Notes: generated from the letters alone by a model not told the origin. 64,000 bases of DNA from Paracoccus kondratievae (GCF_009301415.1 NZ_CP045074.1:124001-188000), one strand, 5' to 3'; positions 26,327-36,964 are shown, numbered from the stretch's first letter. Numbers and translations: made by a program.

Positions 26327-28390
26327 TCAGAAACTGCGCGAGACCGACAGTTTAAAGTTCCGCCCCGGGGCCGGGCCGCTCAGCCAGGTGGCAGGCGTGT
26401 AATCGCGATCGGCGATGTTATCGATGCCCATATGAACCTCGATCCCTGCTGCGGCACCCGTTTGCGGGGCCCAGGTGGCAAAGACGTCATGGACGCCATA
26501 GCCCGCGCGATGCTCGTCATCCGCTTTGTCCCGGCCTTTCGCCAAAGTGCTGCGCAGGCCCAGTCGCCACTCGTCATTGGGCCGCCAGATCGCCTGCAGC
26601 GTGACCCGGTCGTTTGGCAGCGTGTCCAGGACCTTGCCGTCCTGATCCTTGCCATCGACGATCGAAACGGCGGCGCCCAGTTCCCAGTTGTTAAGGCTGT
26701 AGCTGGCCTCCAGCTCACCGCCGCGCAGATAGGCACGGTCGATATTGACATAGGCCGGGGTCGGCGCGGCGCCATTCGTGCGCATGATCATGTCGTCGAT
26801 ATGATTGCGAAACAGCGTCAATTTCATCACCGCCGCATCGCCCGAGGCGAACAGATCCGAGCCGCGATAGGACAGCCCGGCCTCAAGGTTCTTGCCCTTT
26901 TCATCCTTGAGATCCGGCGAAGGCGCACCACCACGAAAGCTGTCGTAAAGTTCATCAACCGTCGGCATGCGCTGAACAAAGGCGACCGAGCCAAAGACCG
27001 ACCAGCTGTCATTCAGCCTGTAGATCGCTGCGATTTGCGGCTCGATGGCTTCGGAGTTGTATTTATCGTCCGTCGCCGTCACCGAGGATTTCGGCTCGGT
27101 GCGCTGCTTTTCATAGCGCAGACCCGAGTTCACAGTCAGATCGCCCCAGGTCAGCTCGGACAGCGCATAGGCCCCCCAGGCGCGGGTATAGGCCTCGGGG
27201 TGCGAACTTGACGGCACGCTGGACGAACGGTCCTGTTTCATGATGTCGAAACCGGTGGTCAGGTGGTGATCATAGCCCGCCCCCGACAGGTCCGAGACGT
27301 TGCGCAGCTTGAATTTCCACAGCTGATAGTCCCGCCGGCCCAGCAACGAAGCCATGATCGGCTCATCCGGGTCGTCGCCCTGCCGGACATCCTTCATGGT
27401 GTTGGTATAGGACAGGGTCGCGGTCAGGTCGATGTAGCGGTTGTCCTGCGGATTCCAGCCCCAGGTCAGTTTCATCGTCTGGTCGCGGGTGGTGATATCG
27501 CCGACACCCCAGCCGGTGAAGCCGGGGAAAAGTCCGGCCTGCGCGCCCTCGACCTGATTGAAGTCCTGATTTTCGCCTTTGGCTTCCAGATGCTGATAGG
27601 AAAAAGCGATATACTGATCGCCAAAGGTGCGCCTGGCTTTCAGCAGCAGGTTCGGCGTCTTGGAATTCGAGCGCACGGTGGTATTGCCGTCGGCGTCCTT
27701 GGTATCGCCCAGCTTGCGCCATGCAAAGGCGGCCAGAGCCTCAAAATCCTCGGCCGGGCGCCAGCCAAGCGCAACGCTGCCCAGGACCGTGTCGGGGTTG
27801 CTGGCATAGCCAAGCTTGGCCTTGCCGCCGAAGGTGCTGCCCTCGGCGATCAGGTCGCTGGCCTCGATCGTCTCCATGGCGATGACGCCACCAAGCGCGC
27901 CCGAACCGTATAGCGTCGAGGACCCCGGCCCTCGCAGCACCTCGACCTGACGCAGGAAATCCGGCTCAATGAACAGCGCGCCCTGACGGTAGGATTCGTA
28001 ATATTTCTTTTCGCCGTCGATCAGCTGGACAATGCCGGATTCCGCCGCCGCCATTTCCGTCGAGCCAAAGCCGCGGATGTTGAACCCCTGACCAAAGAAA
28101 CTGCCCGAGCCGACCCCGGCGACACCCGGCACCGTCGCCAGGACCTCGCCGATATGGCCGGCCTCGATGTCCCGCAACTGCTCGCTGTCCACGACCGAGA
28201 CCGACTGGGGTACCTCGGACGCGACTTTGGGCTTTCCGGCGCGCAGCACCAGCTGATCCAGCACAAAGGTGGTCCTGGTCTTCTCATCCTCGCCCGTGCG
28301 CTGTTGGGCAAGCAGGGGCGTGGTCAGGGTCAGCGCGGTCAGGCCGGCGGTTCCGGCCAGCAGCGCGCCGCGTAGTGAATGGCGTGGCAT
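26327..28390 (-). CDS. hmuR: TonB-dependent heme/hemoglobin receptor
   Basis: 687-residue outer-membrane receptor. Start at ATG 28390 (MPRHSLRGALLAG) gives a clear signal peptide ending at LLAQ-Q near residue 29; the frame is open further upstream but would overlap the divergent hmuS. Plug domain: VLDQLVLRAGK, IRGFGSTEMA, LRQVEVLRGPGSSTLYGSGALGGVI (TonB box and plug signature). The barrel contains PTVDELYDSFRGGAPSPDLKDEKGKNLEAGL, which matches the heme-receptor NPDL region, and ends in an aromatic residue (VSRSF). It is divergent from hmuSTUV, so heme is the likely ligand. Confidence 0.9.
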   Translation of the reverse strand: MPRHSLRGALLAGTAGLTALTLTTPLLAQQRTGEDEKTRTTFVLDQLVLRAGKPKVASEVPQSVSVVDSEQLRDIEAGHIGEVLATVPGVAGVGSGSFFGQGFNIRGFGSTEMAAAESGIVQLIDGEKKYYESYRQGALFIEPDFLRQVEVLRGPGSSTLYGSGALGGVIAMETIEASDLIAEGSTFGGKAKLGYASNPDTVLGSVALGWRPAEDFEALAAFAWRKLGDTKDADGNTTVRSNSKTPNLLLKARRTFGDQYIAFSYQHLEAKGENQDFNQVEGAQAGLFPGFTGWGVGDITTRDQTMKLTWGWNPQDNRYIDLTATLSYTNTMKDVRQGDDPDEPIMASLLGRRDYQLWKFKLRNVSDLSGAGYDHHLTTGFDIMKQDRSSSVPSSSHPEAYTRAWGAYALSELTWGDLTVNSGLRYEKQRTEPKSSVTATDDKYNSEAIEPQIAAIYRLNDSWSVFGSVAFVQRMPTVDELYDSFRGGAPSPDLKDEKGKNLEAGLSYRGSDLFASGDAAVMKLTLFRNHIDDMIMRTNGAAPTPAYVNIDRAYLRGGELEASYSLNNWELGAAVSIVDGKDQDGKVLDTLPNDRVTLQAIWRPNDEWRLGLRSTLAKGRDKADDEHRAGYGVHDVFATWAPQTGAAAGIEVHMGIDNIADRDYTPATWLSGPAPGRNFKLSVSRSF

Positions 28391-28540
28391 GTGTTTCCCG
28401 TCGTCAAATCCAGAAGTTTCCGGCTGGCGCGAGCTGGCATCTTGCGCGACGTAAAATAAACTGAGTAAAACTGTCAATGATTCTTGCGCACTGCTCCGGG
28501 TTAAGGCCACGGGCATGCAACAGCAGCGAAAGGCACAGCA
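28391..28540. promoter_or_regulatory. Divergent hmuR / hmuS promoter region
   Basis: Minus-strand TTGACA at 28477-28472 is a good -35 for hmuR. Around it lie two AAACTG repeats in an AT-rich patch (28456-28478) that could be an iron-responsive operator. I could not match it confidently to a Fur, Irr or RirA consensus. Confidence 0.35.
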
Positions 28541-29581
28541 ATGACTGTTCATTCCCCCGCCGATCTGCGCCGCTTTCTGGCCGAAAACAGCACCCGCCCC
28601 TATGATCTGGCCGAACGGCTGGGCATCCCCGAGGCGGCGTTGATCGCTGCGCGGGTCGGCCATGGTGCGATCCGGATTGACCCGCAACCGGGGCGGCTGA
28701 TCCCCCTTGTCCAAGGTCTGGGCGAGGTGATGTCGCTGACCCGCAACCGCTCTTGCGTGATCGAAAAGATCGGCACCTATAACGAATTTCACGATGGCGA
28801 ACATGCCGCCATGACCGTGGACCCCGAAATCGACCTGCGTATGTTTCCGCGCCATTGGGTCCATGCATTTGCCGTCGAACTTAAGACCGAGACGGGGACC
28901 CGCCGCTCGATCCAGATCTTTGATGCGGCGGGGGACGCGGTGCACAAGATCCACCTGCGCGATGCCTCGGACCTGACGTCATGGCAGGCGCTTTGCCATG
29001 ATCTGGCGCTGCCCGATCAATCCGACAGCGCCAGCTTTGCGCCGCGCGCGCCGGTCGAGCCCGCCAAGGCCAGCCCCGAGCGCGCCGAGGCCCTGCGCCG
29101 CGAATGGGCCGAGATGACCGATACCCACCAGTTCAACATCCTGACCCGCCGGCTCAAGATGAACCGGCTGGGCGCTTACCGCATCGCGGGCGCGCCGCTG
29201 GTGCGGCAACTGGCCGTCGATGCGGTGCCGGCCCTGCTTGAGCGGGTCCACGCCCGGGGCGTCGGCGTGATGTTCTTTGTCGGCAACATGGGCTGTATCG
29301 AGATCCACTCGGGACCCATCCAGTCGCTGAAGCCGATGGGGCCGTGGCTGAATATCATGGACCCGCGCTTTAACCTGCATCTGCGCGTCGATCACGTTGC
29401 CGAGGTCTGGGCGGTGGACAAGCCGACCCGGCGCGGTCCGGCAATCTCGGTCGAGGCTTTTGACGCAGAAGGCGCGCTGATCTTTCAATGTTTCGGGCTG
29501 CGGCCCGAAAAGGGCGGCGATGCCGCAGCATGGGCGACGCTGGTTGATGGCCTGCCCGAACTGGCCGAGGCAGCGGCATGA
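28541..29581 (+). CDS. hmuS: Heme utilisation/degrading factor HmuS
   Basis: 346-residue cytoplasmic HmuS/ChuS/HemS-family protein, a duplicated domain that receives heme from the importer and delivers or degrades it. Repeat 1 has VMSLTRNRSCVIEKIGTYNEF and IDLRMFPRHWVHAFAVE; repeat 2 has GVGVMFFVGNMGCIEIHSGPIQSLKPMGPWLNIMDPRFNLHLRVDHVAEVWAVDKPT. The second repeat carries the usual conserved His in NLHLR. It is first of hmuSTUV and overlaps hmuT by 4 bases. Confidence 0.92.
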   Translation: MTVHSPADLRRFLAENSTRPYDLAERLGIPEAALIAARVGHGAIRIDPQPGRLIPLVQGLGEVMSLTRNRSCVIEKIGTYNEFHDGEHAAMTVDPEIDLRMFPRHWVHAFAVELKTETGTRRSIQIFDAAGDAVHKIHLRDASDLTSWQALCHDLALPDQSDSASFAPRAPVEPAKASPERAEALRREWAEMTDTHQFNILTRRLKMNRLGAYRIAGAPLVRQLAVDAVPALLERVHARGVGVMFFVGNMGCIEIHSGPIQSLKPMGPWLNIMDPRFNLHLRVDHVAEVWAVDKPTRRGPAISVEAFDAEGALIFQCFGLRPEKGGDAAAWATLVDGLPELAEAAA

Positions 29582-30468
29582 AACGGCTGGCACTGGCGCT
29601 TGCGCTGCTGACACCGTCATGGCTTGCCGGGCCTGCCTTTGCCGAAAGCTACCCCGAGGCCCGGCGCGTGCTGTCGCTTGGCGGCTCGATCACCGAGATC
29701 ATCTATGCGCTTGGCGAAGAGGCGCGGCTTGTCGGGCGTGACACCACCTCGAACTGGCCGCCCGAGGCCAATGCCTTGCCCGATGTCGGCTATCTGCGCG
29801 CGCTGTCGCCCGAGGGGGTGCTGAACGTCGCGCCTGACATGATCCTGGCCGAAGAAGGTGCCGGCCCGCCCGAGGCGGTCGCAGTCCTGCAATCGACGGG
29901 CCTGCCCTATGTCGCGGTGCCCGAGCGCTATGACATCGCCGGCGTGCTCGACAAGGTGGACCGCGTGTCCGAGGCGCTTGGCGTGCCGGAAAAGGGCCGC
30001 GATCTGCGCGAAAAGCTGGCGGCCGATCTTGAGGCCGTTCAGGCCCGCTCACAGGCGGTTGGGACACCGAAAAAGGTCCTTTTCATCCTTTCGCTGCAAG
30101 GCGGTCGCGTCATGGCAGGCGGCACAGGCACGGCGGCTGACGGGATCATTCGCCTGGCAGGTGGCGAAAACGCCCTGGCCGGGTTCCAGGGCTACAAGCC
30201 CGTCACTGATGAGGCGATCATTACCGCCGCCCCCGATGTCATCCTGATGATGACGCGGGGCGATGAACAGGTCGACGCCACAATGAATGGCGGCAACACC
30301 AATGCCGAGGCAGCCGAAGCAGCGCAGAAAATCCCCGCGCTTGCCCAGACCCCGGCAGGCCGTGCGGGTGCGGTAGTGGTAATGGACGGACTGAAACTGC
30401 TGGGCTTTGGTCCCCGCACCGGCGAGGCAGCGGTCGAACTGCATGACCTCATCTATGCGGGGTCGTGA
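29578..30468 (+). CDS. hmuT: Periplasmic heme-binding protein HmuT
   Basis: 296-residue class-III (TroA/BtuF-type) binding protein. Signal peptide MKRLALALALLTPSWLAGPAFA. Family motifs: RVLSLGGSITEIIYALGEEARLVGRDTTSNWPPEA, LSPEGVLNVAPDMILAEEGAGPPEAVAVL and the C-terminal LLGFGPRTGEAAVELHDLIY. It hands heme to HmuU. Overlaps of 4 bases on both sides show coupling with hmuS and hmuU. Confidence 0.92.
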   Translation: MKRLALALALLTPSWLAGPAFAESYPEARRVLSLGGSITEIIYALGEEARLVGRDTTSNWPPEANALPDVGYLRALSPEGVLNVAPDMILAEEGAGPPEAVAVLQSTGLPYVAVPERYDIAGVLDKVDRVSEALGVPEKGRDLREKLAADLEAVQARSQAVGTPKKVLFILSLQGGRVMAGGTGTAADGIIRLAGGENALAGFQGYKPVTDEAIITAAPDVILMMTRGDEQVDATMNGGNTNAEAAEAAQKIPALAQTPAGRAGAVVVMDGLKLLGFGPRTGEAAVELHDLIYAGS

Positions 30469-31547
30469 TGGTCGCCTTGTCCCCTGATCTTTGCCCGCCA
30501 CAGCGGATCAAGGGCGACCGCAGCCAACGCGCCCGCCGTCTGGGACTGGCACTCGCAGCCCTGCTTGCCGTAATGACGGTGATCTCACTTGGCTGGGGCG
30601 CCTCGGGCACCTCGCTGACGCAGGCGATACTGGACCTTCTGGCCGGGCGCGAACTTGCGGTGCAGGATCGGGTTGTGCTGATGGATATCCGCCTGCCCCG
30701 GGTGCTGATGGGCATTTTCGTCGGCGCCTCGCTTGCTGTTTCGGGGGCGGTCATGCAGGGGCTGTTTCGCAACCCGCTGGCTGACCCGGGCATCGTGGGC
30801 ATAAGCTCGGGCGCCTCTTTGGGTGCGATCCTTGCCATAGTTCTGGCCAGCGCCCTGCCCGGCTGGCTGACCGGGCTTTTCGGCTGGTATCTGGTGCCGG
30901 TCGGGGCCTTTGCCGGTGGCTGGGCCACGACGATCACGCTTTACCGCATCGCCACGCGGCGGGGGCGCACCTCGGTTGCGACCATGCTGCTTGCCGGGAT
31001 TGCATTGGGGGCGATCATCGGGGCCGTTTCAGGGCTGGTCATCCTGCGCGCCGATGACCGCGAATTGCGCGATGTGACCTTCTGGAGTCTTGGCTCGCTG
31101 GCCGGGGCGAACTGGCCCAAGCTTCTGGTGGCCGCGCCGATCATGGCGCTGGCAATGATCCATGCGCCATGGCTGGCACGCGGGCTGAACGCGCTGGCGC
31201 TGGGTGAGGCCGCGGCCGCCCATGTCGGTATCCGGGTGCAAAAGGTCAAGAACCGCGCCATCCTGACTGTCGCCGCAGCAACCGGGGCCGCGGTGGCGGT
31301 CTCGGGCGGGATCGGTTTTGTCGGCATCGTCGTGCCGCATCTTTTACGGCTTGCAAGCGGGCCGGATCACCGCTGGCTGCTTGTGAACTCGGCGCTGCTT
31401 GGCGCGGTCACGCTGCTGATCGCCGATATGATCAGCCGTACGGTCATCGCCCCGGCCGAGCTGCCGATCGGCATCGTCACCGCCATCATGGGCGGGCCGT
31501 TCTTTCTGTGGATCCTCTTGCGCAATCGCGGAGTGCTGGACCTATGA
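30465..31547 (+). CDS. hmuU: Heme ABC transporter permease HmuU
   Basis: 360-residue FecCD/BtuC-type permease with about ten helices. DIRLPRVLMGIFVGASLAVSGAVMQGLFRNPLADPGIVGISSGASLGA is the family signature; the ATPase-contact loop includes LGEAAAAHVGI, and FVGIVVPHLLRL and PAELPIGIVTAIMGGPFFLWIL follow. It overlaps hmuV by 4 bases (ATGA). Confidence 0.93.
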   Translation: MMVALSPDLCPPQRIKGDRSQRARRLGLALAALLAVMTVISLGWGASGTSLTQAILDLLAGRELAVQDRVVLMDIRLPRVLMGIFVGASLAVSGAVMQGLFRNPLADPGIVGISSGASLGAILAIVLASALPGWLTGLFGWYLVPVGAFAGGWATTITLYRIATRRGRTSVATMLLAGIALGAIIGAVSGLVILRADDRELRDVTFWSLGSLAGANWPKLLVAAPIMALAMIHAPWLARGLNALALGEAAAAHVGIRVQKVKNRAILTVAAATGAAVAVSGGIGFVGIVVPHLLRLASGPDHRWLLVNSALLGAVTLLIADMISRTVIAPAELPIGIVTAIMGGPFFLWILLRNRGVLDL

Positions 31548-32320
31548 GCCTGATCGCCAGCGATATCTCGGTCAGTCTTGGCCGAAAACAGGTGCTGCAT
31601 GGCGTGTCGGTAAGCGCGCAGGCGGGCGAGTTCACGGCCATCGTCGGCCCCAACGGCTCGGGCAAGACGACCCTGATGCGCAGCCTGACCGGAGAGCTGG
31701 CCTGCCGGGGCCGCATCACCCTGAACGGTCGAGACATCGCACGGATGCCGCCCGAAGAACTGGCGCGCCACCGCGGCGTGCTGCCACAGGCAGCCGAGCT
31801 GTCCTTTCCCTTTACCGTTGCCGAAGTGGTTCGCATCGGGATCGAGGGGCAGGCCGGGCGCACCGAGGCCCTGATCCCGCAGGCGCTGGCGGCAGTCGGT
31901 CTGCCGGGTTTTTCAGGCCGCCTTTATCAAGAGCTTTCGGGTGGCGAACAGCAGCGCGTGCAGCTTGCCCGCGTGCTGGCCCAGGTCTGGCAGCCGGTGG
32001 ATAAGGAAACCGGCCCGCGCTGGCTGATGCTGGATGAACCGGTCAGCAGCCTCGACATCGCCCATCAGCTGACAGTCATGCGGCTGGCCGCCGATTACGC
32101 GCGGGCGGGCGGAGGCGTGATTGCGGTCATGCATGATCTGAACCTGACTGCGCTTTTTGCGCAGCGGCTGGTGCTGATGTGTGCCGGCCGCGTTCTGGCT
32201 CAGGGCCGTCCCGAAGAGGTGCTGTCCGATGACACCTTGTCCTGCGCCTATGGCTGCCGGCTGCGGGTGAACGCTACGCCCGAAAGCGGCATTTGGGTCC
32301 TGCCACACCTCGCTGCCTGA
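31544..32320 (+). CDS. hmuV: Heme ABC transporter ATP-binding protein HmuV
   Basis: 258-residue ATPase. Walker A VGPNGSGKTTLMRSLTGEL, signature LSGGEQQRVQLARVLAQ, Walker B RWLMLDEPVSSLD, H-loop VMHDLNLTALFAQ. Starts at ATG 31544 within the hmuU stop overlap. HmuV proteins carry an insertion before Walker B, seen here as WQPVDKETGPRW. It converges closely (12 bases) with the response-regulator gene. Confidence 0.93.
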   Translation: MSLIASDISVSLGRKQVLHGVSVSAQAGEFTAIVGPNGSGKTTLMRSLTGELACRGRITLNGRDIARMPPEELARHRGVLPQAAELSFPFTVAEVVRIGIEGQAGRTEALIPQALAAVGLPGFSGRLYQELSGGEQQRVQLARVLAQVWQPVDKETGPRWLMLDEPVSSLDIAHQLTVMRLAADYARAGGGVIAVMHDLNLTALFAQRLVLMCAGRVLAQGRPEEVLSDDTLSCAYGCRLRVNATPESGIWVLPHLAA

Positions 32321-32332
32321 ACGTGCGGGCGG

Positions 32333-32701
32333 TCAGGGGGTGCCCAGCAACCGCTCGATCTCGGCCCGCAGTTCGGACAGCTCAAAAGGTTTGGCAATAA
32401 AACCATTGGCCCCAAGCGCCAGCCCCTTGCGCCGCTCGACCACCGAGCCGCGCGCGGTCATCAGCAGCACCCGCACCATGCGCAGATCCGGGTCGGCGCG
32501 TACAGCCCCGACAATCTCATAGCCCGAAATGTCGGGCAGCATGATATCAAGCAGCACCAGATCAGGACGGCGTGCCCGCATTTCGTCCAGCGCGCCTGCG
32601 CCTCGGGCGATCCGCCTGTAGCTGTGGCCAGCGCGCAAAAGCAGAAACTCCAGCGCGGCGGCAATGTTATTCTCGTCCTCGACGATCAGGATGTGGGCCA
32701 T
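32333..32701 (-). CDS. Single-domain response regulator (CheY-like receiver)
   Basis: 122-residue stand-alone receiver domain. The acidic pocket is in LIVEDENN, the phospho-acceptor Asp in DLVLLDIMLPD, the switch Thr in VLLMTARG and the Lys in GFIAKPF. No output domain is present. ATG 32701 is preferred to 32704 because GGAGG is then at normal spacing. The gene is 80 bases downstream of actP in the same direction, so it may belong to acetate control; some ActP relatives work with sensor kinases. No kinase is nearby. Confidence 0.88.
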   Translation of the reverse strand: MAHILIVEDENNIAAALEFLLLRAGHSYRRIARGAGALDEMRARRPDLVLLDIMLPDISGYEIVGAVRADPDLRMVRVLLMTARGSVVERRKGLALGANGFIAKPFELSELRAEIERLLGTP

Positions 32702-32742
32702 CATCCCCTCCGCAACATCCGCAACCGGATGCGGAACGGTAA

Positions 32743-32779
32743 CGGCCCGCCCCCGTCTGCGGGGGGCGGGCCGCCTTTT
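32743..32779 (+). terminator. Strong hairpin with T-run between actP and response regulator
   Basis: CGGCCCGCCCCC / GGGGGGCGGGCCG, 12-bp stem with a 6-base loop, followed by CCTTTTTT on the plus strand. On the minus strand it follows the actP stop but has no T-run. It may stop plus-strand readthrough from hmuV and act as an attenuator for actP transcripts. Confidence 0.55.
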
Positions 32780-32780
32780 T

Positions 32781-34493
32781 TCAGTGCGACGAGGCCTGGG
32801 CCGCGCCGATCCCGGTTTCAGAGCGCACCTGCTGGGCAAGGAAACCCGCCCGGTCGATACGCGCCCGTGCGCCATTGTCCATCTTTGACACGAGCCAGAT
32901 GCCAAGGAAGGCAAGCGTCATCGAAAACAGCGCGGGCGAGGTATAGGGGAAGGGGGCCGAACCTGCGGGGTTACCCAGCGTCGCCTCCCAGACCGAGGGC
33001 GACAGCACCGTCAGCACCACCGACGAGATAAGCCCGAGGAAGCCGCCGACAACCGCGCCACGGGTGGTGCAATCCTTCCACAGCACCGACATGAACAGCA
33101 CCGGGAAGTTGGCCGAGGCCGCCACCGCAAAGGCCAAGGACACCATGAAGGCGATGTTCTGGTTCTTGAAGGCAATGCCCAGCACCACCGCGACGATCCC
33201 CAGGACGATGGTGGTAATGCGCGAGACGCGCAGTTCACTGCCCGGCGCGGGGTTGCCGTTCTTGATCACGGTCGCATAAAGGTCATGGCTGACCGCCGAA
33301 GCCCCCGACAGCGTCAGCCCCGCAACCACCGCAAGGATGGTGGCAAAGGCCACGGCCGAGATAAAGCCCAGGAACACGTTGCCGCCGACCGCATGGGCCA
33401 GATGCACGGCCGCCATATTGCTGCCGCCGACCAATGCGCCGGTCCCGTCCAGAAACTCGGGGTTGGTCAGGACAAAGGCGATGGCGCCAAAGCCGATGAT
33501 AAAGGTCAGCAGGTAGAAATAGCCGATCCAGCCGGTCGCCCACATCACCGATTTGCGCGCCTCTTTGGCACTGGGAACGGTAAAGAAGCGCATCAGGATA
33601 TGCGGCAGGCCCGCAGTACCGAACATCAGCGCCATGCCAAAGCTGATCGCCGAGATCGGGTCCTTGATAAAGGTGCCCGGCCCCATGATGGACTGACCGG
33701 CAACGGCGGCCTCTTCTGCGGTCTTGCCCGAAGCAGTGGCGATCTCGGTCTTGATGCGCACCGCATCGGCAAACATCGCTTCGGGGCTGAAACCATAGCG
33801 CCACATGACCATAAAGGCCATGAACGAGGCGCCGCCGAGCAGCAGGCAGGCCTTGATGATCTGCACCCAGGTCGTCGCGGTCATGCCACCGAACAGGACA
33901 TAGATCATCATCAGCGCGCCGACGATCACCACTGCGATCCAGTAATCAAGGCCGAACAGCAGCTGAATCAGCGAGCCCGCGCCCACCATCTGCGCGATCA
34001 GGTAAAAAGCCACCACGACCAGCGTACCCGAGGCGGCAAAGATGCGCACCGGCGCCTGGGCAAAGCGAAAGGCCGCCACGTCGGCAAAGGTGAACCGGCC
34101 GAGGTTGCGCAGCCGTTCAGCCAGCAGAAAGGTCAGTATCGGCCAGCCGACGAGGAAACCGATCGAATAGATCAGCCCGTCATAGCCCGTGGTCATCACC
34201 GCAGCCGAGATACCAAGGAACGATGCCGCCGACATGTAGTCCCCGGCAATCGCCAGCCCGTTCTGAAAGCCGGTGATGCCACCACCGGCGGTATAGAAAT
34301 CCGCCGCCGATTTGGTGCGAGAGGCTGCCCATTTGGTGATATATAGCGTCCCAAGAACAAAGACGGCAAACATCACGATCGCGGTCCAGTTCGTGGCCTG
34401 TTTTTCGCCCCCCTGGATCACATCGGCCAGGGCGGCCCCCGGGACGGTCAGGGCCGCAGCGATCAGGCCCTTGCGCAGGATCTTGACGGTCAT
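32781..34493 (-). CDS. actP: Cation/acetate symporter
   Basis: 570-residue sodium:solute symporter (SSS) family protein with about 13-14 helices after a signal-like N-terminus ([23 protein letters not shown]). Recognisable ActP segments: [63 protein letters not shown], and [24 protein letters not shown]. Takes up acetate and related short acids. It follows yjcH with a 4-base overlap; acs lies upstream, so the locus is acs-yjcH-actP. Confidence 0.94.
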   Translation of the reverse strand: MTVKILRKGLIAAALTVPGAALADVIQGGEKQATNWTAIVMFAVFVLGTLYITKWAASRTKSAADFYTAGGGITGFQNGLAIAGDYMSAASFLGISAAVMTTGYDGLIYSIGFLVGWPILTFLLAERLRNLGRFTFADVAAFRFAQAPVRIFAASGTLVVVAFYLIAQMVGAGSLIQLLFGLDYWIAVVIVGALMMIYVLFGGMTATTWVQIIKACLLLGGASFMAFMVMWRYGFSPEAMFADAVRIKTEIATASGKTAEEAAVAGQSIMGPGTFIKDPISAISFGMALMFGTAGLPHILMRFFTVPSAKEARKSVMWATGWIGYFYLLTFIIGFGAIAFVLTNPEFLDGTGALVGGSNMAAVHLAHAVGGNVFLGFISAVAFATILAVVAGLTLSGASAVSHDLYATVIKNGNPAPGSELRVSRITTIVLGIVAVVLGIAFKNQNIAFMVSLAFAVAASANFPVLFMSVLWKDCTTRGAVVGGFLGLISSVVLTVLSPSVWEATLGNPAGSAPFPYTSPALFSMTLAFLGIWLVSKMDNGARARIDRAGFLAQQVRSETGIGAAQASSH

Positions 34494-34798
34494 TTCAGCG
34501 CCTCCCGCCGGATCTTCTCGCTCAGATCGTCGAACTCGCTGTTCGCACGGCGCAGGTAGATACCGGTGATGATAATGGTAAAGATGATCACGCCAAAGCC
34601 CAGCGGGATGCCCCAGGTCATGACGCCCGAGCCGATACGGGCGGCAAGCAGCTCTTTGTCAAAGGCGATAAGCAGGACATAGCCGTAATAGACGACCAGC
34701 ATCGCAATCGTCAGCACCCAGCCATAGCGGGTTCGTCTTTCCTTCAGTGCCTGGTAATTCGGATCGCGGACGATCCTTTCGACGAGTTCTTCTTCCAT
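34490..34798 (-). CDS. yjcH: DUF485 inner-membrane protein (YjcH)
   Basis: About 102 residues from ATG 34798, which has GGAGGAG nine bases upstream; an ATG at 34822 would add eight residues. DUF485 features: [73 protein letters not shown], giving two membrane helices. YjcH is almost always encoded directly before ActP and may be a partner of the symporter; its exact role is not known to me. Confidence 0.9.
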   Translation of the reverse strand: MEEELVERIVRDPNYQALKERRTRYGWVLTIAMLVVYYGYVLLIAFDKELLAARIGSGVMTWGIPLGFGVIIFTIIITGIYLRRANSEFDDLSEKIRREALK

Positions 34799-35002
34799 CG
34801 GGTCGTGCTCCTCCACTGCCACGATCTGCGGTTATCCTGTCCGCACCGGGTCAAGGCCGGCGCGGGCGGGCCCTCCTCTTAAGAAGAAGCGGCGCGTTAC
34901 TGGCAGCCTCCCGGCCAGCCGCAGCCACCCCACGGGCGCCATGCACGCCCGTGGATAATCTTGTCTGGCTTCAGGGCCGACGTCCTCAGGCCGGCCCCTG
35001 CG

Positions 35003-36964
35003 TCAGTGACGGTTCATGCGGTTTGTTATGAGCTCATCGACGACGCCCGGGTCTGCGAGGGTCGAGATGTCGCCAAGGTTGCCGAAATCGTCCTCGGCGA
35101 TCTTGCGCAGGATGCGGCGCATGATCTTGCCAGAGCGCGTCTTCGGCAGCCCCGGAGCCCACTGGATCAGGTCAGGCTTGGCAATCGGGCCAATCTCGGT
35201 GCGGACCCATTTCTCAAGATCCAGACGCAGCTCATCACTTGGCTCAACACCGTTCATCAGCGTCACATAGGCATAAATGCCCTGACCTTTCAGCGGATGG
35301 GGGTAACCAACCACCGCCGCCTCGGCCACCTTCTCATGCGCGACAAGCGCCGATTCAATCTCGGCCGTGCCCATCCGGTGGCCGGACACGTTGATCACAT
35401 CGTCAACCCGGCCCGTGATCCAGTAATACCCGTCCTCATCCCGACGGCAGCCGTCACCCGTAAAGTAATGGCCCGGATATTGCTGGAAATAGGTCTCCAT
35501 AAAGCGCTGGTGATCGCCCCAGACCGTCCGCATCTGACCCGGCCAGCTGTCGGCAATGCACAAGACACCCTCGACCGCCTCGCCCTCCTTCTCCACCAAA
35601 GCGCCGGTCTGAGCGTCCAGGACAACCGGCTTGACCCCAAAGAAGGGCAGCGTCGCCGAGCCGGGCTTGGCCTCGATCGCGCCGGGCAGAGAGGTCAGCA
35701 TATGCCCCCCGGTCTCGGTCTGCCACCAGGTGTCAACAATCGGGCAGCGGCCCTTGCCGACATGCTTGTCATACCAGTTCCAGGCCTCGGGGTTGATCGG
35801 CTCACCCACCGTACCAAGAATCCGCAGGCTCGACAGATCATGCTTTTCAACCCATTCCGGGCCCTGGCTGATCAGCGCCCGGATCGCGGTCGGCGCCGTG
35901 TAAAACTGGGTGACCTTGTGCTTTTCGCACACCGCCCAGAACCGGCCCGGATCAGGCCAGGTCGGCACGCCCTCAAACATCAGCGTCGTCGCGCCATTGG
36001 CCAGAGGGCCGTAAATGATGTAGCTGTGACCCGTCACCCAGCCCACATCGGCCGTGCACCAGAAAATGTCGCCCTCTTTATAGTCGAACACATACTGGAA
36101 GGTCGTCGCCGCATAGAGCAGATAGCCCCCGGTCGTATGGACTACCCCCTTGGGCTTGCCGGTCGAACCCGAGGTGTAAAGGATGAACAGCGGGTCCTCG
36201 GCATTCATCGGGCGCGGCGGGCAGTCGGGGCTGACCTGCTCCATCATCGCCAGCACATCGACGTCACGCCCGTCGATCCAGGTGGTCTGGTCGCCGGTAT
36301 GTTTGATCACAAGGCAGCGCACCCGGTCCGAGCAATGCAAAAGCGCGGCATCGGTGTTCGATTTCAGCGCGGTCTTACGCCCGCCGCGCGGCGCGGTGTC
36401 GGCGGTGATGACCAGCTTGGCACCCGAGTCATTGATGCGGTTGGCCAGCGCATCGGGCGAGAAACCGGCAAAGACGATCGAATGGATCGCACCGATGCGC
36501 GCACAGGCCAGCATGGCATAAGCGGCTTCGGGGATCATCGGCAGATAGATCACCACCCGGTCGCCCCGCATCACCCCCTGGCTTAGCAGCACATTGGCAA
36601 AGCGGTTCACCTTTTCGGAAAGCTCGGCATAGGTGATGTGGCGCGCGGGCTGGCTGGGGTCATCGGGTTCAAAGAGGATCGCCGTCTGGCTGGCACGCTG
36701 CGGCAGATGGCGGTCGATACAGTTCACCGAGGCGTTCAGCGCCCCGTCCTCAAACCATTTGATCGACACCTTGCCCATGGTGAAATCGGTGTTCTTCACC
36801 TTGGTAAAGGGCTCGATCCACTCCAGCCGGCCAGCCTCGCGCCGCCAGAACCCCTCAGGGTCGGAAATCGATTCGGCATAAAGACGGGCGTAGTCACCAG
36901 GACCAATATGAACATCCTCAAATCCAGGAGGAATCGGATGTTTCAAAACCTTTTCAACGGACAT
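35003..36964 (-). CDS. acs: Acetyl-CoA synthetase (AMP-forming)
   Basis: 653 residues from ATG 36964, which has GGAGG seven bases upstream. It activates acetate to acetyl-CoA. Core motifs: [23 protein letters not shown] (P-loop), [12 protein letters not shown] (A5), [42 protein letters not shown] (A7-A8 hinge) and the C-terminal [17 protein letters not shown], whose Lys is the site of acetylation control in this family. It heads acs-yjcH-actP, with a 180-base gap to yjcH that contains a hairpin (34931-34953). Confidence 0.96.
   Translation of the reverse strand: MSVEKVLKHPIPPGFEDVHIGPGDYARLYAESISDPEGFWRREAGRLEWIEPFTKVKNTDFTMGKVSIKWFEDGALNASVNCIDRHLPQRASQTAILFEPDDPSQPARHITYAELSEKVNRFANVLLSQGVMRGDRVVIYLPMIPEAAYAMLACARIGAIHSIVFAGFSPDALANRINDSGAKLVITADTAPRGGRKTALKSNTDAALLHCSDRVRCLVIKHTGDQTTWIDGRDVDVLAMMEQVSPDCPPRPMNAEDPLFILYTSGSTGKPKGVVHTTGGYLLYAATTFQYVFDYKEGDIFWCTADVGWVTGHSYIIYGPLANGATTLMFEGVPTWPDPGRFWAVCEKHKVTQFYTAPTAIRALISQGPEWVEKHDLSSLRILGTVGEPINPEAWNWYDKHVGKGRCPIVDTWWQTETGGHMLTSLPGAIEAKPGSATLPFFGVKPVVLDAQTGALVEKEGEAVEGVLCIADSWPGQMRTVWGDHQRFMETYFQQYPGHYFTGDGCRRDEDGYYWITGRVDDVINVSGHRMGTAEIESALVAHEKVAEAAVVGYPHPLKGQGIYAYVTLMNGVEPSDELRLDLEKWVRTEIGPIAKPDLIQWAPGLPKTRSGKIMRRILRKIAEDDFGNLGDISTLADPGVVDELITNRMNRH

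Noticed and set aside
28456..28478. Specific assignment of an Irr, RirA or Fur box for hmu genes
   Set aside because: The AAACTG repeats do not match a consensus I can state reliably, so only a general promoter region is reported.
28391..28954. 188-residue N-terminal extension of the hmuR frame
   Set aside because: It overlaps the divergent hmuS and would place the signal peptide internally; ATG 28390 gives a proper precursor.
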